DNA of 64,000 nucleotides from Morococcus cerebrosus (GCF_022749515.1 NZ_CP094242.1:310001-374000), one strand, 5' to 3'; positions 18,872 through 28,405 are shown, counted from the first letter of the stretch. Program-made: numbers and translations. The notes: generated by a model not told the origin, from the sequence alone.

Positions 18872-19279
18872 TTAATCATCGTTGTAATCGTAGTAATCAT
18901 TGTACCAGTCGCGGTATTTACGATAGTGGTGTTTATGTCTTTTGTAGCGTGCCTCACGGTAGTAAGGATCGTCATAGTCGTAATCATCACGATCGTAGCG
19001 GTAGTCGCGGTAACGGCGGTCGTACCAATAGCTGTCGTTGTCTTTCTGGTTCATTTTTTTATTTCGATAGGCGTATGCATTACCTGCCAAACCACCTGCT
19101 ACCGCGCCGATGAACGCGCTTTGTTCATCGTTACCCAATAGTCCGCCTAAAGCTGCGCCTGCTGCTGCACCGATAAGGGTAGCTTTTCTTTGGTTGTCAG
19201 TGCCCCTAGCTTCCGCATTGATGGAGGGGAGGCTGAGGCTGGCGGCGAGTAATACCGCCATAAGCGGTTTCATAGTCAT
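18872..19279 (-). CDS. Exported glycine-zipper protein with Tyr/Asp/Arg-rich tail
   Basis: 135 residues: signal peptide (about 1-24), then a glycine-zipper hairpin (about 36-70: GAAAGAALGGLLGN and GAVAGGLAGNAYAY) that is typical of small outer-membrane proteins, then a tail of about 60 residues made almost only of Tyr, Asp, Arg, Lys and His. The start follows AAGGAC. No function can be assigned; the zipper suggests insertion in or at the outer membrane and the tail could bind a polyanion or metal. Confidence 0.75.
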   Translation of the reverse strand: MTMKPLMAVLLAASLSLPSINAEARGTDNQRKATLIGAAAGAALGGLLGNDEQSAFIGAVAGGLAGNAYAYRNKKMNQKDNDSYWYDRRYRDYRYDRDDYDYDDPYYREARYKRHKHHYRKYRDWYNDYYDYNDD

Positions 19280-19456
19280 TGTTTCGTCCTTTCGTGAAAC
19301 ACGGCAGGTGCCGGAGAATGGTCAGCATTATAGTCATTCTTTTGTTCGCCGTTCATTTTTCTGTAGAAAATTAGCGTAAACAAATGTTGTTTGTTGAGGC
19401 GCGATTGCTTGGTTGATGGATTGGAAGTCTTAACTATATTGGATTTGACGGTAACA

Positions 19457-19494
19457 AAACGCCCCGAAGCCGGAATGCGGTTTCGGGGCGTTTG
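19457..19494 (-). terminator. Strong terminator of the metS/NSS unit
   Basis: AACGCCCCGAA and TTCGGGGCGTT arms with an inner CCG/CGG pair; followed on the minus strand by TTTGTT. Confidence 0.8.
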
Positions 19495-19541
19495 GGTTTC
19501 AGACGACCTATGCGGTGTCTGCAACACTTATTTGAAAAAGC

Positions 19542-19634
19542 CTATTCTTCAGGCAGCCGCCATACGGACAGAATGAATCCGCCCCAGATGACGACGAGTG
19601 CGATAATCATCATGATGATGGCTGAAGTACTCAT
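19542..19634 (-). CDS. MetS-type small subunit of an NSS amino acid transporter
   Basis: A 30-codon gene that is almost entirely one membrane helix ([20 protein letters not shown] then [10 protein letters not shown]). Its ATG overlaps the TGA of the transporter gene upstream as ATGA, so the two are translationally coupled. Small proteins of this form follow NSS transporters in other bacteria; in Corynebacterium MetS is needed for methionine/alanine uptake by MetP. A hairpin terminator follows. Confidence 0.82.
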   Translation of the reverse strand: MSTSAIIMMIIALVVIWGGFILSVWRLPEE

Positions 19635-21166
19635 TCTTTGTCTCCTTGTTCATGTTCGTGTTCGTCTTTGACGTTGAAGTTTTGACCATGTTTCCAAGGC
19701 AGAAGCGACAGCAACACGGCAATGACAATCAGACCGATCGACATGCCCCAGCCGAAGATATTGAGGAAATCGTCGGGATATTTCGAGTAGTTTTCTTTAA
19801 GCAGGCCGATTGTGTCTTGGTACAACATATAGCCGAGCATGGCAACGGTAAAGATGACGCTGGCAGTCCAAATCGCACCGACGCGGACGGAGGAGAGCGC
19901 GTTCAGGTGGTTGCGCAGCTCGGGCAGTTTGCGCAGGACGATGATGGCCAAAACATAAACGAAGCCGGCGGCGACGATGCCGTAGGTGTTGACGAATTTG
20001 TCCAATACGTCCAAAACGGGCAGGCCGGTGGTCGTACCGAAGAGCAGGGTGGAGATAATGCCCATCGGGATGCAGACGAGCAGGGTAGCGTTGACGCGGC
20101 CGATGTTCAATTTGTCCTGAATGGCGGCAACGATGACTTCGACGATGGAAATCATCGAGGTAATGCCTGCGAATACCAGCGAACCGAAGAACAATACGCC
20201 GATCAGCGCACCCATCGGAGCTTGGTTGATGATGGTCGGGAAGGCGATGAAAGCCAAACCGATGCCGCTGGAAGCAACTTGACTGACGGCTTGTCCATTG
20301 GCTTGTGCTATAAAGCCCAGCGCGGCGAATACACCGATACCGGCGAGCAATTCAAAGCTGCTGTTGGCAAAGCCGACAACCAAGCCGGTACCGCCCAAGT
20401 CGGTTTTTTTCTTCAGGTAGGAAGAGTAAGTCACCATGATGCCGAAGCAGATGGAGAGCGAGAAGAAAATCTGACCGTATGCGGCAACCCAGACTCTAGG
20501 ATCGGAAAGTTTCGACCAGTCGGGCGTAAACAGCGCGTCCAAGCCCTTAGCCGCGCCCGGCAGCGTCAGCGAGATGCCGACCATGATGATGAACATAATC
20601 AACAGCAGCGGCATGAAAAACGAAGATGCGCCTGCCACGCCTTTTTGTACGCCCAAAGCCATGATGATGCAGGTAAACAGCCATACGCCGATCAGCGGGC
20701 CGACGACTTTGCCGACAAAATCCAAGCCCAAAGCTTCAGGACCTGCCATGTTCAAAAAGTCTTTAAAGAAAAACGCCTGCGGATCTGCGCCCCATGCCGC
20801 GTTCAGCGAGTAATACGCATAGCTTGCCGACCAGCCGATGATGACCGCGTAGTAGATACAGATGATGACGTTGGTCATGACGTTCCACCAGCCCACAGGC
20901 TCGAACCAGCGGCCGAGGCGGCGGAAAGCCAGCGGAGCAGAGCCGCGGTAGCGGTGGCCGATGGCGTAATCGAGCAGCAGCAGCGGGATGCCCGCAGTCA
21001 AGAGCGCGACCAGATAAGGGAGGAGAAATGCGCCGCCGCCGTTTTCGAAGGCGATGTAGGGGAAACGCCAGATATTGCCCAAGCCGACGGCAGAGCCGAT
21101 GGCGGCAACCATAAACGCGCGGCGGTTGTTAAACGTCGCGCGTTCGTTTGTTTTGGAACCAGACAC
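19631..21166 (-). CDS. Sodium-dependent amino acid transporter, NSS (SNF) family
   Basis: 511 residues with about twelve membrane segments. The NSS signature [20 protein letters not shown] is near residue 24-43 in membrane segment 1, whose unwound region binds Na+ and substrate. Members take up amino acids with Na+. The adjoining MetS-type gene suggests a MetP-like methionine/alanine carrier, but substrate cannot be read directly. The interval 21167-21511 upstream holds no gene that I can support. Confidence 0.9.
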   Translation of the reverse strand: MSGSKTNERATFNNRRAFMVAAIGSAVGLGNIWRFPYIAFENGGGAFLLPYLVALLTAGIPLLLLDYAIGHRYRGSAPLAFRRLGRWFEPVGWWNVMTNVIICIYYAVIIGWSASYAYYSLNAAWGADPQAFFFKDFLNMAGPEALGLDFVGKVVGPLIGVWLFTCIIMALGVQKGVAGASSFFMPLLLIMFIIMVGISLTLPGAAKGLDALFTPDWSKLSDPRVWVAAYGQIFFSLSICFGIMVTYSSYLKKKTDLGGTGLVVGFANSSFELLAGIGVFAALGFIAQANGQAVSQVASSGIGLAFIAFPTIINQAPMGALIGVLFFGSLVFAGITSMISIVEVIVAAIQDKLNIGRVNATLLVCIPMGIISTLLFGTTTGLPVLDVLDKFVNTYGIVAAGFVYVLAIIVLRKLPELRNHLNALSSVRVGAIWTASVIFTVAMLGYMLYQDTIGLLKENYSKYPDDFLNIFGWGMSIGLIVIAVLLSLLPWKHGQNFNVKDEHEHEQGDKE

Positions 21167-21511
21167 GATGATACCTCTTGCTTTGATGTGGTATGAGAAC
21201 AGCCGCTTGGCGGCTTACGGTTATAGAAATGAAGTCTGACAGGGGTAATGTCGTCTGAAAAAAACAATCGGCTTGTGGCCTTTGTTTACAATCTATGGCT
21301 GTATCGTAAAAAAATTTAACAGGATTGGCAAGCGGAAAACAGATTTAAGTTGCGTTTCAGGCAGTTCTGGGAATTTCAGACAGCCTTGCATTGCCCAAGG
21401 GCAGGGTGAGTTGCCGGATGTGGACGTTATTGTTTTTTGCGTTTAGGGCTTGTTGTGCAATTTGGTATGAATTCGAATGCACATTATTTTTTAAGGAATG
21501 ACGTAAAAAAT

Positions 21512-21556
21512 AAAAGGTCGTCTGAAAACCGATTTCAAAGTTTCAGACGATCTTTT
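21512..21556 (-). terminator. Inverted DUS pair after amiC
   Basis: AAAGGTCGTCTGAAA and an inverse copy with one change (GACGATCT). Confidence 0.65.
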
Positions 21557-21577
21557 ATCTTTTCCGGAAAACCTAGC

Positions 21578-22816
21578 TTATCCTCTGCGCAATACGGCGT
21601 TGTTGACGTATTTTTGGATGCCGGTGGCAATAGCGTCGGCGCATTGACGGCGGAAGGAGTCGCTGCCGAGCAGCCGCTCTTCGGTCGGGTTGGACAGGAA
21701 GGCGGTTTCGACAAGGATAGACGGAATATCAGGCGCGCGCAGGACGGCGAAATTGGCTTCGTCAACGCGGCCTTTGTGGAGCTGGTTGAGTTTGCCCAAT
21801 TCGGTTAGGACGGAATGTCCGAGTATGCGGCTGTCGCGCATGGTGGCGGTTTGGGTCATGTCGAGAATGGCGTTATCGACGCTGCGGTTGCCGCTTTTAA
21901 GGACGCCGCCGATGGCGTCGGCGTTGTTTTGGGTTTGGGCGAGGAATTTGGCGGCGGAGCTGGTCGCGCCTTTGGTGTTGAGCATATACACGCCGGTACC
22001 GCGCGCAGACGGGCTGGTGAAGGCGTCGGCGTGGATGGAGACGAACACGTCGGCATTGCGGGCGCGGGCTTTGGCGACGCGTACGGCCAACGGGATGAAG
22101 ATGTCTTCGTTGCGGGTCATGTAAACGGTGTAGCCTATGCCTTCGAGGCGTTTTTTGGCTTCGCGGGCGATGGAGAGGACGACGTTTTTCTCTTTCAAGC
22201 CGCTGGGACCGATCGCGCCGGGGTCTATCATGACGACAGGACGGCGGCCTCCGCGGTTGGAACGCGGAGGTGCGTCTTGGGCAATGTTCGTGCGCTCGGC
22301 AGGACGTTGCGTTTGCATGCGTTTCGGCGGATTGCCGTTGAGCAGCGCCATCATCGGGTCGTTGGCATCGACGCCGTGCGGATAAAGATCTATCACGAGA
22401 CGGTTTTTGAAGCCGCCGACTGGAGCAAGCGAGAAGACTTGCGGATGGGCGTTTTGCTTGAGGTCGATGACGACGCGCACGGTCGTAGGGGTGTTTTGTC
22501 CGGCACGGATGCTGCGGATATAGGGGTCGTCGGGCAGGACTTTGCCGGAAATGCCTTGCAGGACGCTGTTGATATTGGCGTTTTGGATGTCGATGACGAG
22601 CCTGCCGGGGTTTTCCAAGGCGAAATGCTGATATTGCAGGGCGCGCGAGCTTTCGATGGTGATACGGGTATAGGCGTGCGAAGGCCAAATACGGGCGGCG
22701 ACGAATTGGGCGGGCGGCGCGGCTTTGGCGAGAGCAGAGGCGATCGGCGTGAGGGTGAACAACAGTCCGGCGGCTTGGCGGACGACTTGTCTTCGTGTCA
22801 GTTTGAATTTAACCAT
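21578..22816 (-). CDS. amiC: N-acetylmuramoyl-L-alanine amidase AmiC, zinc-site segment missing
   Basis: 412 residues: an export signal with twin arginines (about 1-30), an AMIN domain (about 35-135), a linker and an amidase_3 domain (about 190-405). In this family the domain opens with DPGHGG..DPGAIG, whose His is a zinc ligand. Here D198 is followed directly by PGAIG, so the seven residues between the two DPG repeats are absent. The remaining ligands appear present (KEKNVVL, VSIHADAF), and so does the late glutamate in ILVETAFLSN. The enzyme normally cuts septal peptidoglycan to separate daughter cells. It overlaps tsaE by 19 bases. Confidence 0.9.
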   Translation of the reverse strand: MVKFKLTRRQVVRQAAGLLFTLTPIASALAKAAPPAQFVAARIWPSHAYTRITIESSRALQYQHFALENPGRLVIDIQNANINSVLQGISGKVLPDDPYIRSIRAGQNTPTTVRVVIDLKQNAHPQVFSLAPVGGFKNRLVIDLYPHGVDANDPMMALLNGNPPKRMQTQRPAERTNIAQDAPPRSNRGGRRPVVMIDPGAIGPSGLKEKNVVLSIAREAKKRLEGIGYTVYMTRNEDIFIPLAVRVAKARARNADVFVSIHADAFTSPSARGTGVYMLNTKGATSSAAKFLAQTQNNADAIGGVLKSGNRSVDNAILDMTQTATMRDSRILGHSVLTELGKLNQLHKGRVDEANFAVLRAPDIPSILVETAFLSNPTEERLLGSDSFRRQCADAIATGIQKYVNNAVLRRG

Positions 22817-23274
22817 GCTTCTAAACTTTTTTGTCCGTTGGCAGTGTGTGCGGTAGCGGTGCAGGCCCTGCCCTGCGCGGCGTGATTCAGGGATACGGTG
22901 ATGTCTGCGGGCGGAGTGAACGCGCCGCCCTGTTGCGGCCATTCGATGATGCAGACGCTGTCAGGGGAGAACAGGTCGTCCAAACCCGCATCTTCCCATT
23001 CTTCGGGCGAGGCAAAGCGGTAAAGGTCGAAATGATGGAGCGTGAACGCTTCCAGCGGGTAGGATTCGACGATGGCGTAGGTCGGGCTTTTGACCGCGCC
23101 GGTGTGTCCGAGTCCGCGCAGGATGCCGCGCGTGAACGTGGTTTTCCCCGCGCCCAAATCGCCTTGCAGATGGATGACCAATGGCGCGCGCAGCGATTTT
23201 GCCCAACTTTCACCCAGCTCGAGTGTGGACTCTTCGTCGGGAAGCCGGCGGGAAAAGGTTGCGCCCTCGCTCAT
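22798..23274 (-). CDS. tsaE: tRNA threonylcarbamoyladenosine synthesis ATPase TsaE
   Basis: 158 residues with the Walker A motif GDLGAGKTTF near residue 38, SPTYAIVESY and HHFDLYR, all typical of TsaE. The protein works with TsaB and TsaD to make t6A at position 37 of tRNAs that read ANN codons. The gene is joined to amiC by a short overlap, a common arrangement. Confidence 0.94.
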   Translation of the reverse strand: MSEGATFSRRLPDEESTLELGESWAKSLRAPLVIHLQGDLGAGKTTFTRGILRGLGHTGAVKSPTYAIVESYPLEAFTLHHFDLYRFASPEEWEDAGLDDLFSPDSVCIIEWPQQGGAFTPPADITVSLNHAAQGRACTATAHTANGQKSLEAWLNSN

Positions 23275-23405
23275 GAAATCAGCCTTGTCGTGTTCTAAAA
23301 ACCTTAATTATGCTGGATTTACGGGCATTTGCAAACATAAGGGAGGATAAAGTTAGATAAAGATGTTCAATCGGCATCTTTGCCGTCTGCCGTCCAAACG
23401 CCGTA

Positions 23406-23459
23406 AAGGTCGTCTGAAAACGCCGTTTCCACACAACCCAAGCCCTTTCAGACGACCTC
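23406..23459. terminator. Inverted DUS pair between divergent tsaE and murI
   Basis: AAGGTCGTCTGAAAACG and its inverse, in the region upstream of both genes, so it probably serves as an uptake site more than a terminator. Confidence 0.6.
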
Positions 23460-23529
23460 CGTCCCTGTTAAGCCTTGCGCCGAACGTGTACAATCCGCCC
23501 CATCATACCTAATCCGTACAAACCGCATC

Positions 23530-24339
23530 ATGACTATCAGCAAACAACGCCCCATCGGCGTTTTCGATTCCGGCGTCGGCGGCCTGACCAACGTCCGCGC
23601 CCTGATGGAACGCCTGCCGATGGAAAACATCATCTACTTCGGCGACACCGCCCGCGTTCCCTACGGCACCAAATCCCGCGCCACCATCGAAACCTTCGCC
23701 ATGCAGATTGTCGATTTCCTGCTGGAAAACGATGTTAAGGCGCTCGTCATCGCGTGCAACACCATCGCCGCCGTTGCCGGACAAAAAATCCGTCAAAAAG
23801 CAGGCAATATGCCCGTATTGGACGTGATTTCCGCCGGCGCGCAGGCCGCTCTGAACACCACGCGCAACAACAAAATCGGCATCATCGCCACCAACACCAC
23901 CGTCAACAGCAACGCCTACGCCCGCGCCATCCACGCCCAAAACCCCGACACGCTCGTGCGCACGCAGGCGACGCCGCTGCTCGTGCCGCTGGTGGAAGAA
24001 GGCTGGCTTGACCATGAAGTGACCCGCCTGACCGTGCGCGAATACCTCAAACCGCTCTTGGTGGACGACATCGATACGCTCGTCCTCGGCTGCACCCACT
24101 TCCCGCTGCTCAAGCCCCTAATCGGCAAAGAAGCGCAAAACGTCGCCCTGGTCGATTCCGCCATCACTACCGCCGAAGCGACCGCCCAAGCACTCGCCCA
24201 AGCAGGGCTGTTCAACACTGAAAACGACAGCCCCGACTACCGCTTCTACGTCAGCGACATCCCCCTGCGTTTCCGCACCATAGGCGAACGCTTCCTCGGA
24301 CGCAGCATGGAACAAATCGAAATGGTCTCGCTGGGATAA
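23530..24339 (+). CDS. murI: Glutamate racemase
   Basis: 269 residues. The N-terminal IGVFDSGVGGLTNV and the two catalytic cysteines are present: C76 in IACNTIA and C188 in LGCTHFPLL. It converts L- to D-glutamate for peptidoglycan. An IS30-type element begins 33 bases after its stop, so any native terminator has been separated from the gene. Confidence 0.95.
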   Translation: MTISKQRPIGVFDSGVGGLTNVRALMERLPMENIIYFGDTARVPYGTKSRATIETFAMQIVDFLLENDVKALVIACNTIAAVAGQKIRQKAGNMPVLDVISAGAQAALNTTRNNKIGIIATNTTVNSNAYARAIHAQNPDTLVRTQATPLLVPLVEEGWLDHEVTRLTVREYLKPLLVDDIDTLVLGCTHFPLLKPLIGKEAQNVALVDSAITTAEATAQALAQAGLFNTENDSPDYRFYVSDIPLRFRTIGERFLGRSMEQIEMVSLG

Positions 24340-24407
24340 GGCATATCCCGCATACCAAAACGAGAGGTCGGCGGATTCGCATTTGAAGTGCAACTTTCCA
24401 TAACAGA

Positions 24408-24439
24408 AAAAGGCCAGTATGCGGTAGCATACGGCCTTT
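24408..24439 (+). terminator. Hairpin at the left end of the IS30-type element
   Basis: AAAGGCC-GTATGC and GCATAC-GGCCTTT with a four-base loop, 19 bases before the transposase start. It could block read-through from murI into the transposase. Confidence 0.6.
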
Positions 24440-24457
24440 CCTGCAAGAAAGATTGCC

Positions 24458-25423
24458 ATGAGCTACACACAACTGACCCAAGACGAACGATACCATATCC
24501 AATACCTGTCCCGCCACTGCACCATCGCCGAAATCGCCAAACAGCTCAACCGCCACAAAAGCACCATCAGCCGAGAAATCAAGCGGCACTGCATCCAAGG
24601 ACAGCAATACAGCGCCGATAAAGCCCAACGGCAAAACCGGCTGACCAAACAGCACCGGCGAAAACCCTATAAGCTCGATTCGCAGCTGATTCAGCACATC
24701 GACACCCTTATCCGCCGCAAACTCAGTCCCGAACAAGTATGTGCCTACCTGCATAAACACCACGGGATCACACTCCATCACAGCACCGTTTACCGCTACC
24801 TTCGCCAAGACAAAAGCAACGGCGGCACTTTGTGGCAACATCTCAGAATATGCAGCAAACCCTACCGCAAACGCTACGGCAGCACATGGACCAGAGGCAA
24901 AGTGCCCAACCGCGTCGGCATAGAAAACCGATCCGCCATCGTCGACCGGAAAACCCGCATCGGCGATTGGGAGGCCGACACCATCGTCGGCAAAAATCAG
25001 AAAAGCGCGTTATTGACCTTGGTCGAACGCGTTACCCGCTACACCATCATCTGCAAATTAAAGAACTTAAAAGCCGAAGACACTGCCCGGGCGGCCATTA
25101 GGGTATTAAAGGCATATAAAGCCAGAGTCCACACCATTACCATGGATAACGGCAAAGAGTTCTACCAACACACCAAAATAGCCAAAGCATTGAAGGCGAG
25201 AACCTATTTTTGCCGCCCTTACCATTCTTGGGAGAAAGCGCTGAGTGAGAACACCAACGGACTCATCCGGCAATATTTCCCCAAACAAACCGATTTCCGA
25301 AACATCAGTGATCGGGAGATACGCAGGGTTCAAGATGAGTTGAACCACCGGCCAAGAAAAACACTTGGCTACGAAACGCCAAGTGTTTTATTCTTAAATC
25401 TGTTCCAACCACTGGTACCCTAG
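24458..25423 (+). CDS. IS30-family transposase
   Basis: 321 residues. N-terminal helix-turn-helix (YHIQYLSRHCTIAEIAKQLN...STISREIKR) binds the ends; the DDE catalytic residues appear in IGDWEADTIVG, TMDNGKEF and ALSENTNGLIRQYFPK. No frameshift or stop is seen, so it looks active. Confidence 0.93.
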   Translation: MSYTQLTQDERYHIQYLSRHCTIAEIAKQLNRHKSTISREIKRHCIQGQQYSADKAQRQNRLTKQHRRKPYKLDSQLIQHIDTLIRRKLSPEQVCAYLHKHHGITLHHSTVYRYLRQDKSNGGTLWQHLRICSKPYRKRYGSTWTRGKVPNRVGIENRSAIVDRKTRIGDWEADTIVGKNQKSALLTLVERVTRYTIICKLKNLKAEDTARAAIRVLKAYKARVHTITMDNGKEFYQHTKIAKALKARTYFCRPYHSWEKALSENTNGLIRQYFPKQTDFRNISDREIRRVQDELNHRPRKTLGYETPSVLFLNLFQPLVP

Positions 25424-25446
25424 TGTTGCACTTGAAATCCGAATCC

Positions 25447-25493
25447 AAGGTCGTCTGAAAAATCGAAACACGGGTTTTCAGACGACCTTTTTG
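25447..25493 (-). terminator. Inverted DUS pair after the FkbM pseudogene
   Basis: AAGGTCGTCTGAAAA and its inverse followed by a T run; abuts the right end of the IS30-type element. Confidence 0.7.
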
Positions 25494-25536
25494 AATGAGG
25501 CGAATCAAAGCTATTGCCAATCCTGATCCGCTTGTC

Positions 25537-26379
25537 TCATCGTTCAAGCATTTCTCGGGTAACTAAGGGAATAAAGTCCAAATTGCTGTCCACAGAGGCG
25601 GATAGCTTTTCGGGCAGACTGGGAGCTGCATCGCGGTGAAAACAGGCAAGATTGAGATCTACGCCCGATAGGCTTTCGGGGCGGCGGAAGAAGTTGTCTT
25701 CCTGATAGCGGTGGGAAGCAAACCAATAGCAACGATAATCCATACGCTCAAAATGGCGGATTAAATCGAGGCAGTTGTCAGGCTGAGCCTCTGCAAAAAT
25801 GATTGGTTTATGCTGTTCAATCAGGCGTTTTGCGCCGTTGAGTACATGGCTTTCAAAGCCTTTCGCATCGATTTTCAGCAAATCCAGCGCATTGAGTTTT
25901 TGAAGCTCGGGATGTCGGTCTAATGCAGTAAGGCGTATGGTTTCGTTTTAGCGGATACCGTCAAAGCTGGATTCGGTGTCAAAACCCTTGTCCAAAGAAA
26001 AACTACCGTAATTCCACTCTGTTTCATAATCTGAAGAGGGAATCTCCAGCCAAGCGTTTTCATCGCCAACGCCTTCTTGATAGGCGTAAACATTGGTCAG
26101 GCTGTTGAGTGATATATTGGCACACAGAGTTTGGAAAATCACCCGCTGCGGCTCGAAACAGAATAGTTTGCCGCGCTCGATATGTCGGGCGATGGGAATT
26201 GCGTGCATACCGATATTTGAGCCGACTTCAACGACATTGCTGTCGGCACAAAGATTGTTCAGAAGAAAACGGACTTCCAAATCCGACCATTCTCCATAAG
26301 CCTGTGCGTATCGGCTGATGAAGTCGCCTTCGATTAAGTTAAACATGCCTCTTTTGAGCATATGTAAAGACGTCCGCAT
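25537..26379 (-). pseudogene. FkbM-family SAM methyltransferase, broken by an in-frame stop
   Basis: 281 codons in one frame, interrupted by TAA at codon 144 (25948-25950). The N-terminal half has the SAM-binding motif VVEVGSNIGMHAIP and LFCFEPQ; after the stop the frame resumes with NETIRLTALDRHPELQKLNA, then LLKIDAKGFESHVLNGA, the FkbM signature. Both halves keep normal coding content, so the nonsense change looks recent. Such enzymes often modify glycans or surface sugars. The gene lies between the IS30-type element and a Correia repeat. Confidence 0.85.
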
Positions 26380-26436
26380 GATGATGCCCTTTAAAAAATA
26401 ATGGATTGATTTAATTTGATTCGATACTTTGAAAAT

Positions 26437-26543
26437 TATAGTGGATTAACTTTAAACCAGTACGGCGTTGCCTCGCCTTGCCGTACTATCTGTACTGTCT
26501 GCGGCTTCGTTGCCTTGTCCTGATTTAAATTTAATCCACTATA
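26437..26543. repeat. Correia (NEMIS) element, 107-base form
   Basis: Bounded by TATAGTGGATTAAC and its inverse, upstream of the FkbM gene start. The short form lacks the middle block found at 15382-15538. Confidence 0.93.
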
Positions 26544-26658
26544 TTTTCTTGATGCGTGTATCAGGCTGCTCCGCCGGGACTTAAATTTTGCCTATCGAAT
26601 CAAGCCCGACAGTGTAGTCGAGTTAAGTCGAAGCCGACAAACCATCGGTATTCTAATA

Positions 26659-26698
26659 GAAAAGGTCGTCTGAAATTAAGTTTTCAGACGACCTTTTT
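26659..26698 (-). terminator. Inverted DUS pair after yidC
   Basis: AAAAGGTCGTCTGAAA and its inverse with a T run, directly after the yidC stop. Confidence 0.75.
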
Positions 26699-26715
26699 AG
26701 TGTGTCAAACCGCTG

Positions 26716-28359
26716 TTAGGAAACCACTTCGCCTTGGGCGCGTTGTTTGTCGATGCTGCGGTTGATGTGCCATTGTTGGGCGATGGTCAGGAGGTTGTTG
26801 ATTACCCAGTACAATACCAGACCGGCAGGGAAGAAGAAGAACATGGCTGAGAAAATCAGCGGCATGACTTTCATCATTTTTGCCTGCATCGGGTCGGTCG
26901 GCGGCGGGTTGAGGAATGTTTGGGCAAACATGGTTACCGCCATAATTACGGGCAGGATGTAGTAAGGGTCGGAGCGGCTAAGGTCGGTAATCCAGCCCAG
27001 CCAAGGTGCCTGACGCAATTCTACGGAGGCAAACAACGCCCAGTACAAGCCGATGAAGACGGGGATTTGCAACAGCATGGGCAGGCAGCCGCCCAGCGGG
27101 TTGATTTTTTCGTCTTTGTAAAGCTGCATCATGGCTTGCTGTTGCGCCATACGGTCGTCGCCGTATTTTTCTTTGATGGCTTGCAGTTTGGGCGCGGCGG
27201 CGCGCATTTTTGCCATCGAGCGGTAAGAGGCGTTGGTCAGCGGGTAGAGTACGGCTTTGACGATAATGGTCAAAACGATGATTGCCCAGCCCCAGTTGCC
27301 GATAATGTTGTGCAGTTGGTTCAAGAGCCAGAAGAGGGGGGAGGCGAACCAGTGTACTTTGCCGTAGTCTTTTGCCAGTTGCAGGTTGTCGGCGATGTTT
27401 GCGATGACGGATGTGGTCTGCGGGCCGGCGTAGAGGTTGATGGAGGCTTCGGATTTCGCGCCGTTTTGGATGGCGGCAAGAGGAACGCTGACGCTGGTGC
27501 TGTACAGGTTGTCGTTGCGACGTTTGATGTCGATACGGCAGTCGCCGGCGGCGCAAACGCTTTGTCCGCCTTTGGGCTGGAGGATCCAAGTGGACATGAA
27601 GTGGTGTTCAATCATACCGAGCCAGCCGGTTTGGGTTTTGCGGGCGTATTCGGCTTCGTTTTTGCCTGATTTTGCATCGTCGTCCAAGTCGGAGAAGCTG
27701 ACTTTTTGGAATTTGCCTTCAGGGGTGTAAACGACGGGGCCGAGGTAGGAATGGGTAAAGTAGCCTTGACCTTCAGGTTCGCTGCGGTCACGCACGATGC
27801 GGTAGTCCGCGCTCAGGTTGGCGGGCTTGCCGCTGGTGTTGGTGATGTCGAAACGGACGTTGACGAGGTAGCTGTCTTTGGTAAAGGTATAGACTTTGTC
27901 GATTTTCAGTCCGTTTGTTTCCGGCGCGCTCAGGCGGACTTCGACTTTGTCGCCGTTGAGGCTGTATTGTTTTTGCGCTGCGGTAAAGTTGATGTCTTTC
28001 AGGATGTTGTTGCCTTGTGCATCCAAAAGCTCGGACTGGGCAACGTAGGTGTATTCTTTGCTGTCGTTAAACAGGGTGAAGGGTTTGTTTTCGTCACCAT
28101 TTGCTTTGTATTTGAGCAGGGTCATTTGACGCAGGTCGCCGCTTTTTTCGTCGATGACGGCTTTGACCGTGTCGGTTGTTACGGTAATCGGCGTTGCGGG
28201 GGCGAGTGAGGCTTCAGCGGCAGCGGTTGCGGCGGTTTGCTGCTGTTGCTGCGCAGCTTGTTGTGCCGGATTGGGTTTGGGGCTGGGGAAGAAATGTTCC
28301 CAGCCGGCATAGATTGCCAGCGAAATGGCAAAAAATGCTATAAATCTTTTAAAATCCAT
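26716..28359 (-). CDS. yidC: Membrane protein insertase YidC
   Basis: 547 residues, the gram-negative form: an N-terminal membrane segment (FIAFFAISLAIYAGWEHFF), a Gln/Ala-rich linker, a large periplasmic beta domain (about 60-340) and the C-terminal five-segment insertase core (NWGWAIIVLTIIVKAVLYPL, PVFIGLYWALFASVEL). It inserts and folds inner-membrane proteins with or without SecYEG. Order yidC-yidD-rnpA-rpmH is the conserved origin arrangement. Confidence 0.97.
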   Translation of the reverse strand: MDFKRFIAFFAISLAIYAGWEHFFPSPKPNPAQQAAQQQQQTAATAAAEASLAPATPITVTTDTVKAVIDEKSGDLRQMTLLKYKANGDENKPFTLFNDSKEYTYVAQSELLDAQGNNILKDINFTAAQKQYSLNGDKVEVRLSAPETNGLKIDKVYTFTKDSYLVNVRFDITNTSGKPANLSADYRIVRDRSEPEGQGYFTHSYLGPVVYTPEGKFQKVSFSDLDDDAKSGKNEAEYARKTQTGWLGMIEHHFMSTWILQPKGGQSVCAAGDCRIDIKRRNDNLYSTSVSVPLAAIQNGAKSEASINLYAGPQTTSVIANIADNLQLAKDYGKVHWFASPLFWLLNQLHNIIGNWGWAIIVLTIIVKAVLYPLTNASYRSMAKMRAAAPKLQAIKEKYGDDRMAQQQAMMQLYKDEKINPLGGCLPMLLQIPVFIGLYWALFASVELRQAPWLGWITDLSRSDPYYILPVIMAVTMFAQTFLNPPPTDPMQAKMMKVMPLIFSAMFFFFPAGLVLYWVINNLLTIAQQWHINRSIDKQRAQGEVVS

Positions 28360-28405
28360 AAGAGATTCCTGGAATTGACGGGTATGTAATGGAGATGAAA
28401 ACTGC

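Larger units (their letters stand above)
24373..25446 (+). mobile_element. IS30-family insertion sequence (IS1655-like)
   Basis: 1074 bases with 22-base terminal inverted repeats (GGATTCG-ATTT-AAGTGCAAC, differing at two positions between ends: 24373-24394 and 25425-25446). It encodes one transposase. A strong hairpin lies between the left end and the transposase start. No clear target duplication was found; the left flank reads GAGGTCGG and the right AAGGTCGT, so the insertion lies at or next to a DUS. Confidence 0.85.

Noticed and set aside
19646..21196. A 516-codon plus-strand frame opposite the NSS transporter
   Set aside because: Very high Asp, Gln, His and Arg content with no domain; antisense of a clear membrane-transporter gene.
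24340..25500. Target duplication of the IS30-type element within a DUS
   Set aside because: The flanks share only GGTCG with different offsets, so a duplication cannot be shown.
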